Origin: JBNKFQ01 sp050289385
GTDB lineage: Bacteria > Pseudomonadota > Gammaproteobacteria > Pseudomonadales > Porticoccaceae
Length of the DNA stretch: 11,922 bases
NCBI GenBank assembly: GCA_050289385.1
Contig: JBNKFQ010000358.1
Coordinates: forward strand, 1-11,922
Reading direction: 5' to 3'
Shown here: positions 6,684 to 11,922 of the stretch, piece after piece
How the letters are laid out: each line of letters begins with the position of its first letter
Position numbering within the stretch: position 1 is the first letter of the stretch
Notes under the pieces: model-generated
Told to the model about the DNA's origin: nothing
What the model saw: only the letters and a program-made list of their open reading frames with translations
The model's database searches: none
Made by a program: the position numbers and the translations under genes

Positions 6684-7907
6684 ATGAGCATGCTAGGCAC
6701 GATTTATAAGGGCACTACCGGGCTGATAACCTATTCCAAAGGACTCGATGTTATCAGCAATAACGTGGCCAACCTGAATACGCCCGGGTTTAAACGTAAT
6801 GATTTGATGTTTCGCGATTTGTTTTATCAGTATCAACTGACTGGTGAATCTAATAATGTATTTTCGTCGCGCAAAAACGGCTTCGGTGTAACCGAGCGTG
6901 GTACAACTACCAGTTTTATGCAGGGCGATATCCAACAAAGCGGTAATCAAACCGATGTTGCCATCAAGGGCAATGGCTTTTTTATTCTTAGGAACGAGGA
7001 GGGCAGTTTCTATTCCAGAGTCGGGCAATTCGAGATTGACGAAAAGGGATTCCTGGTATCCTCAGTCAATGAAGCGAAAGTTGCCGGTATTGACGATACA
7101 GGAGCGCTAGTGGACATCAACATCGCCGATTTGCGAACTAATCCGGCGCGTGCCACAACGGAAGTTACCTTGGTGAATAACCTTTCCGCAGGCTCCACCG
7201 AGCATGTGATCGGCGATATAGAAGTGTTTGATGCGCTGGGTAACCCGCAGCGACTGACTTTGACGCTGACCAATAACAGCTCGGTAACGCCGCGTAGCTG
7301 GCTGGCGGAAATCGAGAATGAAGAAGGGGATGTGATAGCCTCGGACCTGGAAATTCGTTTTCAGGGCAACGGTTCGCCCGCTGAAGGGTTTAATGCGTTT
7401 TCCTTTACACTTGAATCGGAGGATGCCGAGCCTACTGAAATCAGCTTTTTCTTTGGCGAGCCGGGGGATTTCACGGGCGCAACTTCTTTTTCAGCCGGAG
7501 CTAACTCGGATTTGTCCGTGGATTCCCAAAACGGTTTTTCCTTTGGCTCCCAGGTTGGTATTGCTTTTAATCGGGATGGTGTTCTGGAGATAGAGTATTC
7601 CAACGGAGAGTCTGCCGAAGCGGGCCGGCTGGCACTGGCCTGGTTGAACGATCTACAGTCTATGCAGCAGATTGGTAATGGTTTGTTCGTATTCGATGAT
7701 GCCGACCGCCTGCAAATCGAAGCTGCGAATGAAGGTATGATGGGGGAGATTTTGGGAGGAAACATCGAAATATCCAATGTGGAATTATCCCAGGAGTTTA
7801 CCGACCTGGTTATTGTCCAGCGAGGATTTCAGGTTTCCTCCCAAGTTGTCAGTATCACCAATGAGATGATGCAACAACTGCTGGACAGCTCGGAGCCTCG
7901 TCGATGA
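6684..7907 (+). CDS. flgE: Flagellar hook protein FlgE
   Basis: FlgE polymerises into the hook, the universal joint between rod and filament. From ATG 6684 the protein has 407 aa, a usual length. The frame is open to TTG 6666, but MSMLGTIYKGTTGLITYSKG is the natural N-terminal helix, so I prefer 6684. Clear motifs are LDVISNNVANLNTPGFKR near residue 20, the shared N-terminal signature of axial proteins; DVAIKGNGFFIL and SRVGQFEIDEKGFLV, the FlgE/F/G core; a central Asx/Ser-rich domain (about 150-300) that forms the hook surface; and the C-terminal helix SNVELSQEFTDLVIVQRGFQ ending in NEMMQQLL. Only the hook member is expected beside flgD, and the length excludes FlgF or FlgG. The stop overlaps the next start as ATGA. 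Confidence 0.93.
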   Translation: MSMLGTIYKGTTGLITYSKGLDVISNNVANLNTPGFKRNDLMFRDLFYQYQLTGESNNVFSSRKNGFGVTERGTTTSFMQGDIQQSGNQTDVAIKGNGFFILRNEEGSFYSRVGQFEIDEKGFLVSSVNEAKVAGIDDTGALVDINIADLRTNPARATTEVTLVNNLSAGSTEHVIGDIEVFDALGNPQRLTLTLTNNSSVTPRSWLAEIENEEGDVIASDLEIRFQGNGSPAEGFNAFSFTLESEDAEPTEISFFFGEPGDFTGATSFSAGANSDLSVDSQNGFSFGSQVGIAFNRDGVLEIEYSNGESAEAGRLALAWLNDLQSMQQIGNGLFVFDDADRLQIEAANEGMMGEILGGNIEISNVELSQEFTDLVIVQRGFQVSSQVVSITNEMMQQLLDSSEPRR

Positions 7908-8770
7908 ATGTCCGGCCGTTTTTTCTTCTGGGAGCAACACAATTGTCGTTGCTGAAAGAATCATTGGTTGGTGATTTGACTGATTGGGCCTTCGACTGGT
8001 TCAACGGCGAAGTGGATATCGAGTGCAAGGAGGTATTTGTTCTTGAATCTGTTAGCGATGATAGCAGTCAGGAAACGTTTTTTCGGGTTAAAGACCCTAC
8101 TGGTGGACAGTGGGCAATATTTCCAAGTAGCCCGGCGATAGTTGAGCGATTGTGCTCACAGATGCTTTATACCCTGGACATGCAATCAAATATATCACAG
8201 GACATATCTGTACGTGCTCGCAGTGCTTCTCTTGTGACGGGTATTGTGCGGGAGTCGCTAATGGACCTCTCGCGACGAATTATGAATTGTTCCGGGATGG
8301 ATGGCGTTGATCTCGATGAGGAAGGCACTCTGAAATCCTGTATTCCCGGTGATACATTCAAACAAGGAAAAGGAGTCTTGCAGGTAAATATTCAACTCAA
8401 CGATGTTTTACTGTCTGTTTGCTTTCCGGTTGTGCCGCTGCTCGAAGCAAGGCAGTGTTCACTTCAATTGACTCTAGAGGAGGATGAAAGCGGAAAAACT
8501 CTGTCTACGACAGTGCTACATGCACTGTTGAAAGAAGCTTTAGCCGATAAGCCTATAATGGCTGAGGCAATATTGGGGGGAGCTGAATTATCACTTGGCG
8601 AGTTGGTTGCCTTGAAGGTGGGTGACGTAATCCAGTTGGACCAATCTTTGAGCGAACCGCTTACACTGGAATTTGATCAGTCACCCACCAAATTCAAAGG
8701 TTATTTGGGGCAACAACAGGGGCGATTGGTTTTGCAGGTCGCAGATATACTCAATGAGAGGGTGGGGTAA
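7904..8770 (+). CDS. fliM: FliM-like C-ring protein, short, with C-terminal SpoA domain
   Basis: FliM forms the wall of the C-ring between FliG and FliN, and in chemotactic motors binds CheY-P. This 288-aa product is shorter than the usual 320-350. The last 70 residues are a SpoA (surface presentation) domain: LGELVALKVGDVIQLDQSLS, then LTLEFDQSPTKFKGYLGQQQ and GRLVLQV, followed directly by fliN as in normal operons. Upstream, VLQVNIQLNDVLLSVCFPVV resembles the end of the CheC-like middle domain. The N-terminus (FFLLGATQLSLLKESLVGDL, then WAFDWF) lacks the LSQDEIDALL-type CheY-binding peptide and looks rather like the SctQ proteins of injectisomes. I see no GGxG motif of the FliG-binding region. 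The ATG overlaps the flgE stop. FliM is the best call; a FliM/SctQ intermediate is possible. Confidence 0.8.
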   Translation: MNVRPFFLLGATQLSLLKESLVGDLTDWAFDWFNGEVDIECKEVFVLESVSDDSSQETFFRVKDPTGGQWAIFPSSPAIVERLCSQMLYTLDMQSNISQDISVRARSASLVTGIVRESLMDLSRRIMNCSGMDGVDLDEEGTLKSCIPGDTFKQGKGVLQVNIQLNDVLLSVCFPVVPLLEARQCSLQLTLEEDESGKTLSTTVLHALLKEALADKPIMAEAILGGAELSLGELVALKVGDVIQLDQSLSEPLTLEFDQSPTKFKGYLGQQQGRLVLQVADILNERVG

Positions 8771-8775
8771 CAATA

Positions 8776-9102
8776 ATGAATAGAAATCAGGTGAAGGAAA
8801 TGGGGCTGGTAGAAATGCTGGATGTAGCGCAGGTTGAAAGCCCGAAAGATTCGGTGCAACCATTGCTGAGCAGCAATCTGAGTGTTATTCAGGGCGTTAA
8901 AGTAAAACTGGAAGTTCGTATAGGCGAAGCTGAACTAACGGTAGATGAGCTACTGAATTTGGGTAAGTGCTCAGTTGTCAAACTGAGCCGCACATTAACC
9001 ACACCGGTTGATCTATTGCTTGAGGGCAAAGTAGTGGCACAAGGCCAGTTGGTAGCGGCTGATGATAATTTTGGTATACAAATTACCCGGCTGAATACCT
9101 GA
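8776..9102 (+). CDS. fliN: C-ring protein FliN
   Basis: FliN forms the base of the C-ring and docks FliH-FliI. The protein has 108 aa, within family range. Residues of about 33-105 form the SpoA domain: NLSVIQGVKVKLEVRIGEAE, then LTVDELLNLGKCSVVKLSR, then TPVDLLLEGKVVAQGQLVAA and DDNFGIQITRL. The VDLLLEGKVVAQG and DDNFGIQIT blocks are the strongest FliN signature. A small departure is GKCSVVKL where GPGDVIEL-like text is usual. The N-terminal 30 residues are variable. The start ATG is 5 bases after the fliM-like stop, preceded by GAGGGTGG (8757-8764). Adjacent SpoA genes are the usual fliM-fliN pair, whose products interact through these domains. Confidence 0.94.
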   Translation: MNRNQVKEMGLVEMLDVAQVESPKDSVQPLLSSNLSVIQGVKVKLEVRIGEAELTVDELLNLGKCSVVKLSRTLTTPVDLLLEGKVVAQGQLVAADDNFGIQITRLNT

Positions 9103-9103
9103 T

Positions 9104-9535
9104 GTGGGTATATGTCCTTTGGTGAGAATCTTTTTTTTAATTCTTGGATTATATTTGGTTTCCGGTTCTGTAAGTTCGCAACCACCTGAACCTGAAAATT
9201 CTGTGGTGACTGCTAGCGAACCAATTCCTTTTAAACAGGCGCCCGAGCCGAATGGCGATACATTGCACCGCGTTGTATGGGTTGCTTTGGTTGCTATATC
9301 CATAGTAATTGGTGTTGGAATTGTACTTAAACGATCACTGCAAAATAAGGGTTTGATTGGCTCTGCGGTTGGCAAGCGAATCTTGCTATCCGACACAAAG
9401 CGAATAACACCAAAAGTAACAGTTTATTTATTGAATGTTGATAGTCAGGATTATTTGATGGTTCAAAGTGGAGATCAGTTGCAGCTTATTCGGCACGATC
9501 GAAAAGAAGTGGCAAGTACACCCAATGCGTCTTAG
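9104..9535 (+). CDS. fliO: Flagellar biosynthesis protein FliO
   Basis: FliO is a small bitopic membrane protein that helps FliP assemble into the export gate. The product has 143 aa. Its first 25 residues form a hydrophobic signal-like segment (ending near SSQ), then a Pro/Glu-rich periplasmic stretch, then a membrane helix at about 62-85 (VVWVALVAISIVIGVGIVL) followed by basic residues. The cytoplasmic part ends with RILLSDTKRITPKVTVYLLN, then VDSQDYLMVQSGDQLQLI, the short beta-rich domain typical of FliO. Identity is weak but size, topology and place between fliN and fliP support it. The start is uncertain: GTG 9104 lies 1 base after the fliN stop with no clear ribosome site; GTG 9122 is an alternative. 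It overlaps fliP by 11 bases. Confidence 0.88.
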   Translation: MGICPLVRIFFLILGLYLVSGSVSSQPPEPENSVVTASEPIPFKQAPEPNGDTLHRVVWVALVAISIVIGVGIVLKRSLQNKGLIGSAVGKRILLSDTKRITPKVTVYLLNVDSQDYLMVQSGDQLQLIRHDRKEVASTPNAS

Positions 9536-10316
9536 TCCATATGCTTTTACTGATAGGGTAGCTGGCGACCTCGTATTTCGGGGTCTACTGTTGCTGCTAG
9601 GGCTTGGGGCTGCCCCTGTGGTGCTGGCTCAAGGCATTTCGTTTCCGGGAATCGATATTCAATTGTCAGACCCGACAACGCAGCGGGCCGATGTGGCTAC
9701 GGCGGTGAAAATTATTCTCGGGCTGACGGTGTTGAGCCTGGCCCCGGCTATCCTTATTGCGATGACATCGTTTACTCGAATAGTCATTGTACTTTCCATG
9801 TTGAGACATGCCTTCGGCATGCAGCAAACGCCTCCTAACACTGTTATTATAAGTTTGGCGTTATTCCTTACCTTATTCAATATGCTGCCTAGCCTGAAGC
9901 AGATTCAAAATGAAGCATTCCAGCCGTATATGGATGGTCAGATTGAAACTCAGGAGGCTATAGACAGGGGGATTTTCCACTTACGCACTTTTATGGTCCG
10001 CCAAACCCGCGAAGAGGATTTAATGCTCATGGTTGACGTGGCAAAAGCACCGCAGCCTACATTGATGGACGATATCGATACTATTCTTTTGATTCCGGCC
10101 TTTATGTTGAGTGAACTGAAAAGTGCCTTTCAGATCGGTTTTGTCATATTCCTGCCCTTTTTGCTAATCGATTTGGTAGTGGCGAGTGTGCTGATGTCCA
10201 TGGGCATGCTGATGGTGCCGCCGATGATGATTTCACTACCCATTAAAGTGTTGATGTTTGTATTGATCGATGGGTGGAATTTGGTGGTTTATTCCCTGCT
10301 GAACAGTTTTTCTTGA
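9525..10316 (+). CDS. fliP: Flagellar type III export gate protein FliP
   Basis: FliP makes the core pentamer of the export gate in the inner membrane. The start chosen is ATG 9525, giving 263 aa with a signal peptide ending near VVLAQG, as usual for FliP; an upstream GTG frame adds residues that do not fit. Conserved parts include LGLTVLSLAPAILIAMTSFT, then RIVIVLSMLRHAFGMQQTPP, NTVIISLALFLTLFNMLP, then an acidic cytosolic/periplasmic loop ending FMVRQTREEDL, and then LIPAFMLSELKSAFQIGF and the strongly hydrophobic end with LMVPPMMISLPIKVLMFVLI and DGWNLVVYSL. This is a full-length, unambiguous FliP. It overlaps fliO by 11 bases. The gate partners fliQ and fliR, which normally follow, are not here; a sigma-factor gene follows 12 bases later. 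Confidence 0.97.
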   Translation: MRLSPYAFTDRVAGDLVFRGLLLLLGLGAAPVVLAQGISFPGIDIQLSDPTTQRADVATAVKIILGLTVLSLAPAILIAMTSFTRIVIVLSMLRHAFGMQQTPPNTVIISLALFLTLFNMLPSLKQIQNEAFQPYMDGQIETQEAIDRGIFHLRTFMVRQTREEDLMLMVDVAKAPQPTLMDDIDTILLIPAFMLSELKSAFQIGFVIFLPFLLIDLVVASVLMSMGMLMVPPMMISLPIKVLMFVLIDGWNLVVYSLLNSFS

Positions 10317-10328
10317 CGGTATGCCATT

Positions 10329-11060
10329 ATGCCGGAAGGGAATGCTGAACATAAGGAGAGTTTCCTCTGGCGACGGCATAGAGAATATGCCGACAACACC
10401 GCCCGTTCGGCATTGATTGAGCGATACTATTTTCTGGTAAAAAAAATTGCTGCTTCCCTTTTTTTGAAGCGAACGGATGATGAAATTGAGTTTGATGATT
10501 ATTTTCAGTTTGGGGTGGTAGGGCTATTGGAGTCTGTTGACCGGTTTGAGCAGGGAAGGGGAGCATCATTCGAGACCTACGCCAGTTATAGAATCAAAGG
10601 CTCAATTTTGGATGGCTTGGAGCGAATGACAGAAAAGCGTGATCAAAGTACATTCCGGGCTCGAATGCGGAAGGAGCGGTTAGAGTCGCTCGCTTCAAAT
10701 CATAGTGATAAAAAAAGCACATTATTTGAGGAAATGGTAGAGATAGCACTTGGTTTGGCCATTGGCTATATGCTGGAAGATACCAATCTCGTGCAAAATG
10801 CAAACTCGGCCTCAGTGAATGAGGCCTTTAATGAAAAAGAATTGTCACTGCTAAAACGGCATTTAGTGGATGTCGTTAAACATTTACCTGATCGTGAGAG
10901 GGTGATCATTGAATATCACTATTTTGAGCAAAAAAGCTTTGACAAAATATCTCATAAACTAGGGGTAACAAAAGGTAGAATTTCGCAGTTGCATAAGCGC
11001 TCCCTACGGCTTATGCGAGAACATTTGGCGAATACAAATAGTTTGGACGATTATCTCTAA
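10329..11060 (+). CDS. fliA: Flagellar sigma-28 factor (FliA type)
   Basis: This 243-aa protein is a sigma-70 family member of the flagellar FliA/SigD group, which directs RNA polymerase to late flagellar promoters once the hook is finished. Region 2 lies at about residues 26-100: LIERYYFLVKKIAASLFLKR, EFDDYFQFGVVGLLESVDRF and SFETYASYRIKGSILDGLER, the last two being very characteristic of FliA. The region of about 101-165 (region 3) is less conserved. Region 4 lies at about 174-232: HLPDRERVIIEYHYFEQKSF, then the helix-turn-helix with DKISHKLGVTKGRISQLHKR. The length fits (about 240). It starts 12 bases after fliP with no good ribosome site, so translation may depend on coupling or on the operon. 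FliA is normally held by FlgM; no flgM gene is seen here. Its place at the operon's end recalls sigD in Bacillus. Confidence 0.93.
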   Translation: MPEGNAEHKESFLWRRHREYADNTARSALIERYYFLVKKIAASLFLKRTDDEIEFDDYFQFGVVGLLESVDRFEQGRGASFETYASYRIKGSILDGLERMTEKRDQSTFRARMRKERLESLASNHSDKKSTLFEEMVEIALGLAIGYMLEDTNLVQNANSASVNEAFNEKELSLLKRHLVDVVKHLPDRERVIIEYHYFEQKSFDKISHKLGVTKGRISQLHKRSLRLMREHLANTNSLDDYL

Positions 11061-11169
11061 GCTGTTTAGACATGTAGCTTTCTCAAGCATGGGGACAAGC
11101 GTCCAAGCGTTTTATCTCATTGGATAGTCTTTTCATGTTAGTAATATTTGTTATGAGAAAGTATATAAA

Positions 11170-11374
11170 CCCTATCGTTGCATAAATTTTCGGCCCAGGA
11201 CCGCTTCGCTCCTTCTATAGCAGCATTTTTTCTATAGCAGCATTTTCAGGGTCGTGCTCAATTTTTCTAATCCTCACATAGGGTGAGCTATGCTCCGGTT
11301 AGAAAAATTTGCGCGCGCCCCGGAAAACACCGCTCTAAAAGGTCCTGAGCTCGAAAATTTATGCAACAATAGGG
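11170..11374. mobile_element. 205-bp foldback (MITE-like) element with possible 4-bp target duplication
   Basis: The left end CCCTATCGTTGCATAAATTT and the inverted right end match at nearly every position (one mismatch, C/T, in the first 22), followed by a second matching block CAGGACC. The inner arms also pair: AATTTTTCTAA at 11260-11270 against TTAGAAAAATT at 11299-11309. Between them the arms continue to pair imperfectly (for example the AGCATTTTC region against GGTGTTTTCC), so the whole element folds into one long hairpin around a 28-base loop. TAAA stands on both sides (11166-11169 and 11375-11378), consistent with a 4-bp target duplication, although so short a match could be chance. It has no gene of its own, which fits a non-autonomous element. 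Confidence 0.75.
11213..11246. repeat. Perfect 17-bp tandem duplication inside the foldback's left arm
   Basis: Two identical copies of TTCTATAGCAGCATTTT lie end to end at 11213-11229 and 11230-11246. The right arm has only one corresponding segment, so the duplication arose after the inverted arms and largely explains why the left arm (101 bases) is longer than the right (76). Confidence 0.9.
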
Positions 11375-11547
11375 TAAAGTTGTAGACGAATGACTAAACT
11401 TATCAGATATTGCAGTTGATGTGGGTGGTTGCAACGTATCTGTTATCCTATTGATTGGCAGCTATTTCCACATTGCGGCCATTCGGAAAAATGAAAATTT
11501 ACTTTTCCCACTCGATCCACATTGGATATGAATTGAAGGATCTAAAT

Positions 11548-11567
11548 CCGATATTTGAAAATATCGG
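11548..11567. repeat. 9-bp-stem inverted repeat ahead of a TATAAT box
   Basis: CCGATATTT at 11548-11556 and AAATATCGG at 11559-11567 are exact reverse complements separated by GA. Six bases later comes TATAAT (11573-11578), a perfect -10 hexamer, but I find no matching -35 at 16-18 bases and no gene follows within the window. It may be an operator next to a weak promoter, or chance in AT-rich DNA. Confidence 0.4.
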
Positions 11568-11922
11568 GTGGTTATAATAAATGACTGATTCTAATGTAAG
11601 TGCACTCTGCAGGATTGGAGGTATTTAGGCTAGAATGGGGTTGCTGGATCGCTCACTTACTGGGAAGGAGCGGTGTTAACTACCGGAAGTCATCAGGGGC
11701 AAGGTTACTTGGAGTTGTTTGGGGTTAGATGAAAACCCATGATTATTTTAATGAAGTTTAATATCTGGGTTACCTGTAAAAACGAGGCCTGCCCACCAAT
11801 AAGGGTGGCCATTTCCCTTTATACGGGAATATTTTAAAGCCTCAAGCTGAGACTCCCGCAAGGCGGAATAACTACTATATTTTTCTGTCAGTAATTTCTT
11901 TGTTAACTTATCAACTATAGAT

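Larger units (their letters stand above)
11061..11922. other. Non-coding tail region after fliA, no gene seen
   Basis: These 862 bases lack any open frame of 60 codons or more on either strand. They are AT-richer than the operon. They contain a foldback element (11170-11374), a 9-bp-stem palindrome (11548-11567), and several short stems near 11784-11843. I recognise no protein remnant, tRNA or rRNA. No strong rho-independent terminator is visible directly after fliA; the hairpin GGAC/GTCC at 11093-11104 followed by TTTT is too weak to count on. The foldback itself could end transcription. Confidence 0.6.

Noticed and set aside
11093..11113. Rho-independent terminator after fliA (GGAC/GTCC then TTTT)
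   Set aside because: Only a 4-bp stem and five bases between stem and T-run; too weak to call.
11078..11161. 8-bp inverted repeat CTTTCTCA / TGAGAAAG after fliA
   Set aside because: The arms are 68 bases apart with nothing organised between them; expected by chance in AT-rich DNA.
11375..11401. TAAAGTTG as a sigma-28 promoter -35 box
   Set aside because: No GCCGATAA-like -10 follows at about 11 bases, and the TAAA is better explained as the element's flank.
11579..11640. Small genes downstream of the TATAAT box
   Set aside because: The ATG frames here stop within about 15 codons, and no ribosome site or family pattern is visible.

Overview
The window is almost entirely a single-strand (+) flagellar gene cluster: the 3' end of flgC, then fliE, fliF, a short gene in the fliG position, fliH, fliI, fliJ, a gene in the fliK position, flgD, flgE, a short fliM, fliN, fliO, fliP and a sigma-28 (fliA-type) gene. 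Genes overlap or sit within about 30 bases of each other apart from the 54-base flgC-fliE gap, with ATGA stop/start overlaps at four junctions, so they look like one translationally coupled operon. The protein sequences (FliE, FliF, FliI, FlgE, FliP) look proteobacterial, most likely gammaproteobacterial with a mid-range GC content; that is an inference from sequence style, not a search.

Region by region: 1-2216 holds rod/MS-ring genes (flgC end, fliE, fliF); 2213-5442 holds the switch-position gene and the soluble export ATPase complex (fliH, fliI, fliJ); 5439-7907 holds the hook module (fliK-like, flgD, flgE); 7904-9102 holds C-ring genes with SpoA domains (fliM-like, fliN); 9104-10316 holds export-gate genes (fliO, fliP); 10329-11060 holds the sigma factor. 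From 11061 to 11922 I find no gene; this part contains a 205-bp foldback (MITE-like) element with a possible 4-bp target duplication, and a few small hairpins.

The order resembles the long fla/che operon of Bacillus (flgBC-fliEFGHIJK-flgDE-fliMN-fliOP...-sigma) more than the usual dispersed gammaproteobacterial clusters. That suggests a secondary flagellar system, or one inherited separately from the main one. Genes not seen here are fliL, cheY, fliQ, fliR, flhB, flhA, flagellin and a full-length fliG.

Three things deserve attention. (1) fliF carries an in-frame TGA exactly where homologues have tryptophan, at the end of the first membrane helix. (2) The switch complex is reduced: the fliG-position protein is short with no visible torque domain, and the FliM-like protein lacks the N-terminal CheY-binding motif. 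(3) The operon ends abruptly after fliP with a sigma factor and is followed by a foldback element. The system may be decaying, may be completed by genes elsewhere, or may be a divergent motor not controlled by chemotaxis.
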